Below, in pieces: positions 46,501 to 57,792 of a DNA stretch of 64,000 nt. Position 1 is the stretch's first letter, and each line of letters begins with the position of its first letter. The stretch lies in the NCBI RefSeq assembly GCF_024679245.1, contig NC_090173.1:57007211-57071210 (forward strand), read 5' to 3'. Position numbers and translations under genes: made by a program. Origin of the DNA: Pseudorasbora parva. Taxonomy: Eukaryota > Chordata > Actinopteri > Cypriniformes > Gobionidae. The notes under the pieces were generated by a model. The model was not told the DNA's origin. It did not search any database and was given only the letters and a program-made list of their open reading frames with translations.

Positions 46501-46845
46501 TCAATAGGATTCAGTACAATAAACAATGAGATTTTAGTTTTTCAAGAGATTGGTCCACATTATTAAGCAAGTCACAGTTCTCATGCAATATGGGGAGGAA
46601 GCAAGGTCTTCCTAAAGATGAAAAGCTGCGCAATGTTATACAAATTGCATGAAAACAACTAATATTGGGATTATTAAACTATCAGTAATTGACAGCACAA
46701 GGGAACTCAATCAGATTAAAGCTTATTAAGGAAAGTAAAAAATAAATTGTATTAAAAGGACAGCAAACTGGCAGTTTTGTGTAAAGTTGCATTTCAGCCA
46801 CACCAATCCATGATATGATTTCTGTCATAATCACACACTGTTTGT
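46501..46845. other. Non-coding, no feature recognised
   Basis: AT-rich spacer. Confidence 0.4.
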
Positions 46846-46985
46846 TCGTTGGCCAGAGGAGAACTGAGCGACTGAGTCTGGTTTATCTCAAAGGTTTTCC
46901 TCCATTCTGTCACCTGATGGAGTTTGGTTTTCTTTACCACTGTTGCTTCTGGCTTGCTTAGTTGGGGACACTGATTGGTTCATTG
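46846..46985 (+). repeat. LINE 3'-end fragment (proximal part)
   Basis: GGCCAGAGGAGAACTGAGC, ACTGAGTCTGGTTTATCTCA and TAGTTGGGGACACTGATTGG match the block found in sox9 intron 2. The distal part of the same repeat (GAAGCTGCTTTGAAACTATC and ATAAATAAAG) is found at 48640-48860. Confidence 0.65.
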
Positions 46986-47229
46986 CTCGTTACGCTTAAA
47001 ACACTCCCATGACTCATTAAGAGATGAAGGACGACCCTTATGGATGTGCCGGACGTGCCGCCTGTTTTTCCCATCGATAAACTAGCAAAAGTTCACCTAC
47101 GGCGTGAGCTTCAGACCAGGTGCTCAGATCGGTAAAATAGGGCTCTTAGTACTGTATTAATTTCCATGTTACAAAGAACTCCTATAAGACTTTATCGGAT
47201 GTTTGTATGTAAGTGTTGTTGGCCAGTAA

Positions 47230-47440
47230 GAGCTCTGCCAGTGTAAACCTCTCTCCCCTGATGTCAAGGGTCTGCGGGTTTTAGCCTCCCATGCCGGAGA
47301 CTATGGTTTAAATCCTGCTCAGATTGGGGCAGTTAGGACCAGTTACATTTGGTGCCATGACCTGGATTTTTTGAGTTTTTGTTCCTTGCCACTGTCACCT
47401 TTGGCTTGGCTTGCTCAGTTGGGGATACTAAAATGATGAT
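47230..47440 (+). repeat. tRNA-like repeat unit plus LINE scrap
   Basis: CCTCCCATGCCGGAGACTAT and GGTTTAAATCCTGCTCAGAT resemble a diverged anticodon arm and B-box. TTTGGTGCCATGACC follows, then CTTGCTCAGTTGGGGATACT from the LINE 3' repeat. Related to the units at 48865-49185. Confidence 0.6.
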
Positions 47441-48639
47441 CTTTAAAGGTACCCTAGAATGAAAAACTGAATTAACCTTGACATAGTGAAATAATAAGAG
47501 TTCCGTACATGGACATCACATACTGTGAGTCTCAAACACCATTGCCTCCTACTTCTTATGTAAATCTCGTGAATCAAAAACACCACGGAAAAATAAGTGC
47601 TTCTCAACATAACGCCAACCGTGACGCAAGCGTTGCGGATCCTTTATATGCACGCCCCCAACATCTGTCCGAACGTTCATTGTCAGGCGGAACTGACGGA
47701 GCTAAATCATCAGGACTGCAGGTAAACAAGACACTGGAGGATAGCAAAAACCGCAGCTCTTATGGACACATATGTCATGTTCAGGCTGTGCAGGGGACGT
47801 GAGGACTTTTCATATGTCAACAGTCATGGTTGAGGTTTATTATAATCGGATACCACAACAATTTAATTCAAAATTGTTTGTTTGTTCGGCCCATTTCAAG
47901 CAAGCTTCGCTCAGAGTTTTAAATTGAAAAAAGGGGCAACTGTATTCCTGCAAGCAGTAAGTAGTGATTTATCCACTTATTGACCATTTAAACAATTTCT
48001 GATTAAATTGAAAGTTTCTTAGAGAGATCCCATTGTCTAGATGACACAAGATGCTAGTACAGTAACAATAGGAAACTCCAAGAACCATACAAAACTAAAT
48101 AGTGTGTCTAATGACAAAGGGTAATATTATTTTGTATTACAAAATACAACCGTAGATACGTTGCTTACAGATCGTTCACTCGATCCTTCCAGCAAACGTC
48201 ACCTTTTCCACCATATAAGTTAAAACAACAGTCATTTGACAAGGCTATTCATTTTGTTAAAATATAGGTGATATGTATTTTTGAGAACTGAAGTAGGCCT
48301 ATGATGTTTTTGCATGCTTTCAGAGTACATCACAGTCACTGAGTAACCTTAGCCTACATTGTGACTAATGTTATATAAACAAGCAAAATCGTTGATGAAA
48401 AAAGACAAGTCTGAAATGTAGACTGAATGACACATTAAGCAGAACATCTCAAATGGAGATTGCTGAAATGCAGCTTACTTGTTTATTGGTGTTTTCAGAT
48501 CGTCTGTGCGCGAGAGAGAGCTTACGTGCATATGGTTGCCAGATTGAACATGTTTAGGCAAAACACCGGATAGGATACGTGTTCTTTTCACAGAAAAGCT
48601 CTGAGTGGGGGATTTAAATTACTGAAACCTTTAAGTTAT
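47441..48639. repeat. Fragment of a TTAA-type element and unassigned DNA
   Basis: CTTTAAAGGTACCCTAGAAT at about 47442 looks like the terminus of a TTAA-targeting fish MITE. A matching far end was not found. The rest to 48639 has no recognisable gene. Confidence 0.4.
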
Positions 48640-48860
48640 TCAACTAAATTTAAGAATAAAATAAATAAATTAGGTTTTATTTAATTCTATAAACTTTAAT
48701 ACTGATACTGAATAAGCTGATAACATCACTGTTTTCTCCAAAACGACTGTACAGCCAAATCTAATTTTGTTGCAATATTGACCTGTTTAACACCGTGAAG
48801 CTGCTTTGAAACTATCGGCATTGTAAAAGCGCTATATAAATAAAGTTGATTGATTAAAAT
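48640..48860 (+). repeat. LINE 3'-end fragment (distal part)
   Basis: Carries CTGATAACATCACTGTTTTC, AACGACTGTACAGCCAAATC and GAAGCTGCTTTGAAACTATC and ends TATATAAATAAAGTTGATTG. Nearly identical blocks lie in the same order in sox9 intron 2. Confidence 0.7.
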
Positions 48861-48864
48861 GAGG

Positions 48865-49185
48865 TTTAGGGGGGTGGGTGTAACTGTTGTAGGTCATAAA
48901 GCGACTGAGGCTGTGGTTTTAAGGCTCCTTGTTAAAGCTCCTGCCTCCCACACCGGAGACTATGGTTTGAATCCCACTCTGATTGGATCGGTTAGGACCG
49001 GTTACATTTGGTGCCGTGACCCGGATATGAGGTTTAGCTGGTGAGTATAACTGCTGTAGACCATAAAGCGACTGAGTCTGTGGTCTTAGCCTCCTTGTTA
49101 GGGGCTATAAACGCATGATGCCTCCCACATCAGAGATCCCAGTTCGAATCCTTATCAGAGTGGGTTGAGTAGGACCGATACACAA
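48865..49185 (+). repeat. tRNA-like tandem repeat, two units
   Basis: Two consecutive ~155-bp units share CATAAAGCGACTGAG(G/T)CTGTGG, GCCTCCCACA, GGTTTGAATCC / AGTTCGAATCC (B-box-like) and TAGGACCG. A third relative lies at 47230-47390. The B-box and anticodon-arm-like parts indicate tRNA ancestry. The A-box is degraded and no functional tRNA fold is evident. Confidence 0.65.
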
Positions 49186-50010
49186 CACAACTGATGTACA
49201 CAACAGATGTTTTTCAAGACAAAGAGTTCTTTAAAATACATTTTGGAGACATATGTGTCCTATCTGTGATTATATGTAGGAGTCTCACAATAATCTTTGT
49301 CACTCCTGAATGCTGCCGCAAAGATCCTGACTGGAACCATACTGGGATTTTTTTTGTAATTATATAAACATATCTAAACACTAAACAAGAAATTCTTGTG
49401 CACTGATTAATGACTGTTGACTTAATGTTACATAAGATGCTTGTTTATCCATTGAGGTTGTTTTAGCCAGACTAGAAGCAAAAGTTAATTTGATGTGACA
49501 GGAAACGTGACTGTTTTTTGTCGACTGGATATAGTGTAATTCAGTTCCTCTCCGCTCCTGTTTGGCTTCTGTGGTGTGTGTGTGTGTGTGTGTGTGAGAA
49601 TGAGTGATTTTACAAGCTACTACATTAGCCGGTTTTCGGTCTTCAGATTGTTGCAGTTTGTGAGTCTCTCTGATGCTGGCATTCGCCCCAGTCTCTTGTG
49701 AGATTAGGGGCCTGTCTTTTGCGGATGGAAGTGTCATGCCGAAATGACACAGTGATGACAGAAAGCTGTGGAAGGGATTAGTCTGAAGATCTCTGAGTAA
49801 CAGAGCAGGAATGTATGCAACATGTCAGGCTCGAAAATGAGCTTTGGTGTCTACATTCACGGCAACATACTAACATAAAAGAGAATCGGTCGCGATTTAT
49901 TTGACAGTCCTGTTACGCTATAGCGATTGCTATAAGTGGCCAATAACTAGGTAAACTAGTCCTGATCCTATCCCTAAATTTAACCTTAACCCATGTAGTT
50001 ACCTTTTTAT
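49186..50010. other. Non-coding; (GT)n microsatellite
   Basis: (TG)n at about 49573-49598. 49890-50000 resembles a scrap of the TTTGACAGT MITE seen near 32230. No gene. Confidence 0.4.
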
Positions 50011-50407
50011 GTGAGCCCGAAGCTCAACACCAGTCCGGCGTCTCTCGGGTATATCTGAGGCAATAGTCAACAATACACTGTGTGGGTCAAAATTATACAT
50101 TTCTCTTTTATGCCAAAAATCATTAGGATATTAAGATCATGTTCCATGAAGAGATTTAGTAAATGTCCTACCGTAAATATATCATAAATGTATTATTAGT
50201 AGTAATATGCATTGCTAAGGACTTCATTTGGACGACTTTAAAGGAAAATGTTTTCTCAACATTTAGATTTTTTTGCACCCTCAGATTTCAGATTTGCCAA
50301 ATATTGTCCTATCCTAACAAACCACACATCAGTGGAGGGTTATTTATTCAGCTTTCAGATGACCAAAATATCTATTATGACTGGTTTTGTGGTCCAGGGT
50401 CACATAT
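50011..50407 (-). mobile_element. MITE family R, complete copy, inverted
   Basis: Same element as 15436 but in opposite orientation: CTCAACACCAGTCCGGCGTC at left and TTTGTGGTCCAGGGTCACAT at right. Interior order is reversed. Confidence 0.85.
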
Positions 50408-50579
50408 TACAGTACTTTCTTGGTTAACTACACTGTAAGTACAGGTATAACCAAGGCATCGGTTTAGTGAATGTTTAAATACTCTTTGAATGAGCCACAA
50501 CTCCACTTTTTTCTTCCTCAGAGAACTTGTACAACAAGTGAAAGGTTGAACCTGCTTTAACCGTATCAATGCTTAAACC

Positions 50580-50885
50580 CCCACTGACAGACACGTGTCC
50601 ATCATTACGGCCTTATTACAGATGGGGTCAGAGGTCACGCTGCCGGCCAGATGACAGTGCGCTGTCAGGGCAGATAATTGTAGGCCTGTAACGCTGTCAG
50701 GTTATTATCACATTAGTTGTTGAGGAGATGGAGGGCTTGTGTTTCATGAGCTCATTGTGACGTGGACAATGCCCTCCATTTGATTCAGGTGAGCCGATTG
50801 TGTTTCTGAAGCTGATAGATCTCATGCTGGACACTGGGGGTCACGGCTCGCTCTACGTGACTGAGCAGGATTAGTATGTTCAGGC
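50580..50885. promoter_or_regulatory. Candidate conserved non-coding element
   Basis: Non-repetitive 300 bp with ATCATTACGGCCTTATTACA, CAGATAATTGTAGGCCTGTA and TTATTATCACATTAG, rich in homeodomain-like ATTA cores. Lies between mobile elements in the sox9 desert. Context-based call only. Confidence 0.3.
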
Positions 50886-51124
50886 TATTAAACAGCGTGT
50901 GCTGTGGTTTTACCTACAAACCAATTTCTTTTTTGATTTGTTTTAAACTTCAGCATAAAGGAAATGTGGCAGTTCCTGTGCAGATCTCACTGGGATGATA
51001 TTATGGCGTTGGGTATCATCAATGCTACCGCACTGCTAGCTGGCTAACGGTTTGGCTGTTTTTACACACATTATTTTTTGTATGCCAGGTAAAAGCCTTA
51101 AGTCTGAGTGTTGAGAAAAGTTTG
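50886..51124. other. Non-coding spacer, no feature
   Basis: Nothing supported. Confidence 0.4.
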
Positions 51125-51399
51125 CACTGCAAAAAAATGCTTTCCTTATTTAGTATTTTTGTCTTCTTTCTTGTCTAAATAACAAAAAATTAATTGAAAG
51201 ATGCATAGATGAGCGAAATGACATAATATACTTTTTCTTGTTTTCTGGAAAATCAAATCAAAATGACACAAGCTAAATTATTAGCAATTCATTTTCCCCC
51301 GAAATTGTCCCATACAGGAACAAGAAACAAGATTTCAGTCAGAAATAAGATTATTTTAGCAGATCATTTTGCTTGTTTTAAGCAAAAACTCTCTTCATT
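51125..51399. mobile_element. Palindromic MITE, family P, copy 5 (truncated)
   Basis: Begins CACTGCAAAAAAATGCTTTC and reaches AAGCAAAAACTCTCTTCATT, but lacks the distal right terminus. Confidence 0.75.
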
Positions 51400-51583
51400 T
51401 CTCGTTTCCTCGCTCCTCCATCCTATGACCCGGACACGGATCGAGCTCAGCCGTCTTGTAGGAGATCTCAGCTGTCTAATTTCACCGCGAGGACGCTTTC
51501 TGAGGAGTCATGAGCAAGGATACACAAGTGTTTTATTGACTAAACATGACGCATGTATAAATTCTTAACCCCCTTCGCATCCT

Positions 51584-51996
51584 TACTGCAAAACATGCTT
51601 CTCTCACTCAGTATTTTTGTCTTGTTTCTAGTCAAACATCAAAAAATTCTTACATTAAGAAACATTTACTAGACAAGTAAGAATTACTGTCTTGTTTTGG
51701 GAAAAAATAACTGAAAATGAAGAGAGTTTCTGCTTAAAATAAGATAAATAATCTGCCAATGGGGTGAGATAAATAATCTTAACTCAAACAGAAAACAAGA
51801 TTATTTATCTCACCCCATTGGCAGATTATTTATCTTATTTTAAGCAGAAACTCTCTTCATTTTGAGTTATTTTTCCCAAAATAAGACAGTTATTATTACT
51901 TGTCTAGTAAATGCTTGTTAATGTAAGAATTTTTTGATATTTTGACTAGAAACAAGACAAAAATACTAAGAAAGAAAATCATTTTTTGCAGTGCTG
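51584..51996. mobile_element. Palindromic MITE, family P, copy 6
   Basis: Best-preserved palindrome: ACTGCAAAACATGC at left, ATTTTTTGCAGTG at right. The two ATAATCTGCCAATGGGGTGA blocks are inverted around 51775-51800. About 413 bp; the transcript would form a long hairpin. Confidence 0.9.
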
Positions 51997-52069
51997 CCAC
52001 AGTTTATTAAGTATTATTATTATAATTAGCATTATGGTTTACATACACAAATGTTTGTCAAATTACAAC

Positions 52070-53690
52070 CAGTGTTGGGAGTAACGCATTACAAAAGTAA
52101 TACATTACAGTAACATTACTTTTTGCTGTTACGCAGTAGTGTAAGGCATTACTAATCCATTTTCAGTAATATTTTACTCGGTACATTCCCCCCCCCCCCC
52201 CCCCCCCCCCCCCAAAAATACAATAAAACGAAAAAGGAAAAAAAAGTTATGACCTGTTCGTGGTCATTCAATAGCCGCGTGTGGTGTCCAGGTTAGTAAT
52301 TAAATACTAAATGACAGCTTCTGATATATTTTTGTATAGCGATTTACTTCATTTTCCTTCAATTCAGTACTTCAATTCATCTCCCTCTTGGTGTACATTT
52401 GGATATTGTGTGACATAGTCCAGTGAAGGCGTACGTGTTTATTGCGGATTTTACAGAAGTGCCGCAGGCATGATTTCAGCCTCTGTGCTCGCGCTGGCCA
52501 GTGGAAAAGTGGCTAAAGAAGGTTTAAAGGCTCTTTCGTTTCAAAGAATAGCACAACGACAAGCGCGTCGAAGAACGGACGAGAGACGAGGCGCGCGCTG
52601 CTGAGCCAAACTATAGGCCTAATGCCTATAAACAACACTTGGGTGAAGATGACAGAATAAGACTACTGCACACCGTGGTTTAGATTTTTTATAGTAATAC
52701 AGTAATTTAGTTCAGTTAGAGAACAGGCCGTTCAAATAAAAACAGAAGGTGTCTGCTAAGGATGAGACGAACGTGATCTTGAGCTGATAGATGATCGCGG
52801 AAGATTTGGTTTCAAAGTAAAATGTAAAAGCGCCTATTAAAGGGGGTTTATCATTGGGTTGTGTATTTCATTAAGAATAATAGGCTAATTTTAAACAGAA
52901 ACTAAAATCTGCTTGGCCACACAGAGCGCGCATTTATAACGAGCAGTCATTCACGGTGTGCGCGCACTGGCGCGTTTTCAGTTCATATGGAAGCTTAACT
53001 TTTATAGGAATTCATTGAAAGCACTCGCTTTGCATCCGCTCCCGTTATTAATGCCCAAGCGGTAGTGCGCATGTTCCTTTCGGTTAAATAGAATTGTGAT
53101 TTAAAAGCCCAGATACCGGTTTTGTCATCACACTTTGATTAACCGGTGGGAAAATGTCCCCACCGTCTCATCCCTACTGTACATTCGTGAGATGGATGCG
53201 CATTGCTTAGTTTATCAGAGATAAGGACAAGAACGTAGGCTAGTCAAATGCAAATGCAGTCAAATACAACCTTTGTCTAAAACCGAAATAACTATCTCGC
53301 AACATTAAGAAAAGAACAAATGCGCATATTGTCATAACTTAGAGTTTACACAGTTCTGTTGGGTCTATGAACGGAAGCTATTCCCAGATATTGCCAGATA
53401 ATCACTTTACCTCTAAAATAATACTTATAACAGAGTTGGATCGTGATGATTTCTTGCATTGTCTTGAGCATTCCCTTTTTTGCCAATTCTCTATTGTTAG
53501 CCTGGATAGCCCATGTCCTTATGCTTCATCATATCGCCTTCTACTGGATGTAAAATGCTCTCTGCCTACATTTTAGAATGTTAAGAGCTATTTCTGTAGT
53601 TATTTTGGTGAAAGTAACTCAAAAGTAATACAGGAGTAACGTAACGCATTACAATTCTGAGACAGTAATATTGTAATGTAATGAATTACT
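52070..53690. mobile_element. GTAACGCATTAC-type (probable hAT) element
   Basis: Opens CAGTGTTGGGAGTAACGCAT and closes with inverted-type AGTAACGTAACGCATTACAA near 53640-53655. A poly-C run is at 52188-52213. The ~1.3-kb interior is GC-richer than its surroundings but has no recognisable transposase. CAGTGTTGGG ends are common in fish hAT elements; the target duplication was not found. Confidence 0.5.
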
Positions 53691-54209
53691 TATAGTATAG
53701 TATAGTATAGAAGTGTGGTATTTTGTGGAGGTTGAAACTATTACAGTATAAATAAGTATCTCTAATGTTGAAGAGTGCTCATTAATGGACGATGGTTTGA
53801 AGTGAGGCTTTCACGAGTTCACACTTACATCAAATTAAATAGAGTAATAATGCGTATTTGGCGTGCTGTCCAGGTGAGGGCTCCGGGCTCTGAATTTTTT
53901 GCCCGAACCCAGAGTATTTTTGTTGGTTTATTTGATCCCATTTTAAACACCATTGGGTAGTTTCAAATTTCCAGTCGTTGGGTTAAACCTGCTGGGTGGC
54001 AATGCTTGGTTGATTCTACCCAGAGCTTGGTTGTTTCACGTGCTTTCCGCCTTGATTCGTTTAAATTCGCTCCCAAACTCTCATTTTGAAAGGACAATGC
54101 AAAAGGCAAAGCCACCGGTTGCAGATGTTTTAAGATAAGTTCATATATTTTCATTAATAATCATTTTTATTAGTATAATTATTGTTTTTTTCTTCTTCGG
54201 CAGCAATTC
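53691..54209. other. Non-coding; scraps of an AACCCAGC-type MITE
   Basis: TAGTA microsatellite at 53695-53711. 53880-54040 shows TTGGGTTAAACCTGCTGGGT and CTACCCAGAGCTTGG, related to the palindrome at 56200-56400. Confidence 0.45.
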
Positions 54210-55563
54210 TTAAAGGGTCATGAAACCCCCCTGCTGCAGCTGTTTTTTCACACCTTCGATTTGAAAAAGCTTGTTAAAAGGGGAGTGGTCGACTGTGAAA
54301 AGGTGGGATGGTATTGTGTGGAAAGAGGGAATGGTTTGCATAAATAGGGGAGTGTCAGTAGGTGCATTAAGATTAGTGATACCAACAGCAGCAGTTACAG
54401 CGGTTCTGAGACATGTTCTTGGTTCACGTTGGCGTTGTTTACCACAGTGAGATTAAATGAGGGATGAGTACAGCGAATGAGAGCGCTATGAGTGGCGTGC
54501 AGCAGAGATCGCAAATCATTCAGCTCTTCAAACCAGCATAATTCAGTGAGAAATGAAAATAAATGTTATTCTGCATGACAAAATATTTTGCAAACGTGAT
54601 AAAACTATATTTGTCCAAATATGCACGCTGTTTGGCAAGATGAGCAACGCGCCGACGTGATAAGAGAACGTGAACCACCCAACATGCGATGCGACAGAGA
54701 TGTGCAATTCTAGATCGGGGGAAAAGCGAAGGGGTTTGAGGCTGACCGCGCATCTGAAGCAGAGCGACGCGCGCTGGGTTGCCGTGACGATCCGCGCTGT
54801 CTATCACTCGGCAGCTAAATCTATATTTGTCCAAATATGCAGCACACTGTTTCACTAAGAGCCCGAACACATGCGGTTTAGTGCATGGCTGTGACCACAA
54901 ATAAAACGGAGAGGACGTGGCTTTTGTTCATTAGCCTACAGATTACAGATTGGTTATTTTGCACTCCTGACGTAGATAGTCAACGCTTGAGGTTCGGCGT
55001 GCGATTCCTCAGGTGAATTTTACTTTACCGAGCCTTTGTAGCAAAGGCTTTCACAGACGGCGCCGGTTACAGCTCGCTCGGCGCCCTTTACGTTACTTCG
55101 TATCAGCACAACGCCTAGCTTTCCTCCGTGACTTTTCCGCACGCTGCTTCCAAAACTTCCCCACCATATCTCTACAATAATGATGGAAGACGAGCCTGAC
55201 AGAAGTGACTGTCTCATGCATATTAACTAAATTATCTTGTATGCATACTACAGCGCAGGGATTGGACTGAATGAGCTTTATGTCATGAATATATATCGAG
55301 AATCGCTCGGAGCGGTCGACGTCAGCATGTGCCCAGCAGCCCATACTTGGGCCGAAAAGCCCGCGCCGACGTCAGCATTTGTGACGTTGCTCCGACTAAG
55401 CTTTTCAAACCGGAAGACAGAAATCGCTCTGAAAAATGCAAAAATAACTATTTTCACATATGAATACCATTAATGAGTACCCTTAGTGTTTTCAATGATG
55501 TGCAGCCGAAACATATCTGTTTACATCTCAAAAAAAGTGTTTTGGGGTTTCATGACCCTTTAA
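54210..55563. mobile_element. 1.35-kb element with TTAA target duplication (Kolobok/piggyBac-like ends)
   Basis: TTAA at 54210-54213 and 55560-55563 flank perfect 16-bp inverted ends AGGGTCATGAAACCCC and GGGGTTTCATGACCCT. TTAA duplications are made by piggyBac and Kolobok transposases. The AGGG terminus fits Kolobok better; that choice is inference. The interior has two copies of CTATATTTGTCCAAATATGC (54607, 54820) but no transposase. Confidence 0.85.
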
Positions 55564-56199
55564 GCTTACATGACGTTAAGACGACGAAAGTTTTACCTCA
55601 GAATCCGATGCAATGTACTGACTCGTGTTAGTTTAGGTAGGCATGTGAGACGATAGATTAATACAGTTTGTGATTACACGGAACCATGATAGGGATGTCA
55701 CAAGTACTGGTACTTCGGTATCAAGTACACACTGAAATGTTAAAAATGTGACGATAGTATCTGTTATCTGTATAGCATCGACTCACAAGTAGATATATTT
55801 GGTCCCGCAGCTGCATTCAGTCGCGTCACGCAGGGCTCACGACTGACGCCGAATATATACACGAGTGTCTGTGTATATTAAATACTATTTAAATATTAAC
55901 GTTACTCTTCCATGTTTTGCGTCTCTGTGTGAATGACGGGGGCGCGTGTCATATCATGAACACAGAGACTCAAAAGTCACGGCAACCCGTCAAAATAAAA
56001 GTTTGATTTCAACGTGAATAAATTGACAGAATATATTAGGTTTGTAGTTGTCATTGTAGTCAATTTTAACACATTTGTGTATTGTACTATGTGTCAAGCA
56101 ATACAAATTATTGTTTTAACAGTCTAAACATGCATTCTTCATTTGTTCTTTCATGATTGTCTAGTTTTACAGTAGGCCAATGCACAGGAGATTTTTTAA
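55564..56199. other. Non-coding, no feature recognised
   Basis: No gene or clear repeat. Confidence 0.4.
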
Positions 56200-56400
56200 G
56201 AACAACCCAGCTTGAAAAACCCAGAATAGCAAATCCATTAATGGTAAAAAATTGACTACATTTTGGGTTTTCTCAACAGCCCAGCCTGCTGGGTTAAAAT
56301 GCCACTGGGTTAATTTAACCCAGCCTGTGTTCTGTCCAATATTTACCCAGCACTGGGTTGCCAATTGGGTTGTTTTTAACCCAGCCATTTTTAAAGTGTA
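56200..56400. mobile_element. AACCCAGC-type palindromic MITE
   Basis: CCAGCCTGCTGGGTTAAAAT, AATTTAACCCAGCC and CCAGCACTGGGTTGCCAATT occur in alternating orientation across ~200 bp. Related to 39361-39558. Confidence 0.6.
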
Positions 56401-56554
56401 TCTCTATGTGCTCCTCCCGAAATTAGTTAATAAAACTTCACAAAGTGAGCGAGGATGTATTATTTTACTTGATTAAATCCCTCCGTCCTCATGTCTTTTC
56501 CTTGCATCCTTCCCTCGCATCCTGAAAGGTGGAGCTAATAGGAATTGAGAAGCA

Positions 56555-57200
56555 TCCTAAAAGTTCAGACACACAGATCGAGACAATGAGCAATAGTAGT
56601 GTTGACGCCTGACTTGGCAAACCCCGTTAATTATAATTACGGTATAAGAGTGGTTAATGATGCGGTGTTCCCACATTATCTCAGAGTTACCACGAAGATC
56701 AAGTGACTCCAGGTCTATGCTGCTATTATACAAAATAAATGTGAACTCAATCTGTGACCCTTGTGGGAGAAAGCGAGCGATGTGAGTCCAATCTCAGTTT
56801 CAGTAAGTGTCATTATCCAGGATGCATTTGCCGAGAGCGTTATTTGACATTCCAGCACTATCAGCCTGACAAAATAACATGTTTGCTCTGCACACGGCAG
56901 CTGATACACGGGCATTAATCGATAAAGTACAACTTCCTTAATTGAATTCTTGATCGATGTTAAACAAAACACATTTTCGGTCTGATAAAGAATGTTCCAG
57001 TGCACTTTATATCCTTTACCTTTTTTGTAAACTATGGGAAAGTTTGGCAGAAACATATAAAAATCTTTAATAAGCATTTTTCCCAGCATACTCAGGGTGT
57101 TAATGGGTTTTGGCCACTGCTGAATCAACACGAGGTTTATAATCACACTGGTTGTGCCGCACTGGACACACTCTATGTTTTTGTACAGTGAGTTTCACAC
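56555..57200. promoter_or_regulatory. Candidate regulatory block
   Basis: About 650 bp of non-repetitive sequence: CCCGTTAATTATAATTACGG (homeodomain-type), CACATTATCTCAGAGTTACC, CGGGCATTAATCGATAAAGT and TTGATCGATGTTAAACAAAA. No ORF family. The strongest enhancer-like texture in the window, but with no comparative evidence. Confidence 0.38.
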
Positions 57201-57261
57201 ATATGCAGGTATCATCATTTATGAGGAATTCACATCATGGCTTACCAGTAGCAGAGTTTTG

Positions 57262-57792
57262 CTGTTCACTCAAAGGGATAGTTCACCCGAAAATGAAAAT
57301 TAGCCCATGATTTCAGATGATGAAGTCATCGTAGATCTATATGATATTCTTTTATCAGACGAACAATCAGAGTTATATTAATAAATGTCCTGGCTCTTCC
57401 AAGCTTTATAGTGCCAGTGAATGGCCGTTTTGGTTTTGAAGTCCATTAAAGTGCATTGATCCATCATAACTGCTCCACACGGCTCCAGGAGTTATTAAAG
57501 ACCTTCAGAAGCGAATCAATGGATTTTTTATTTAAGAAAAATATCTTTAACATGTTATAAAGTAAAAATTTTATCTTCCAGCGGATCGCCTTCTGTATTC
57601 AACTTACACTCAAAATGCTTACACTTCTTCTAACGTCATCGTCGAGCCAGTTATGTTTTTTCCGTTGAGTTGAATACAGAAGGCGGTCCGCCCGAAGCTA
57701 GATATTTTACTAATATGGATATTATTCTTACACAAACCCATGGATTCGCTTCAGAAGGCCTTTATTAAACCTTCAGAGCCGTGTGGAGCAGT
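57262..57792 (+). mobile_element. Left part of the TTAA-type MITE that hosts the minisatellite
   Basis: Starts CAAAGGGATAGTTCACCCGA and runs to GAGCCGTGTGGAGCAGTTAT at the array edge. An inner inverted block (GCTCCACACGGCTCCAGGAG near 57475 and GAGCCGTGTGGAGCAG near 57777) is part of the element. Its other end resumes after the array at about 61245-61305 (CACCTAGGATGCC, GGGTGAACTATCCC). Confidence 0.8.

Noticed and set aside
49021..49185. Functional tRNA gene
   Set aside because: The B-box-like sequence is present but the A-box and acceptor stem are not recoverable, and it is a tandem repeat unit.
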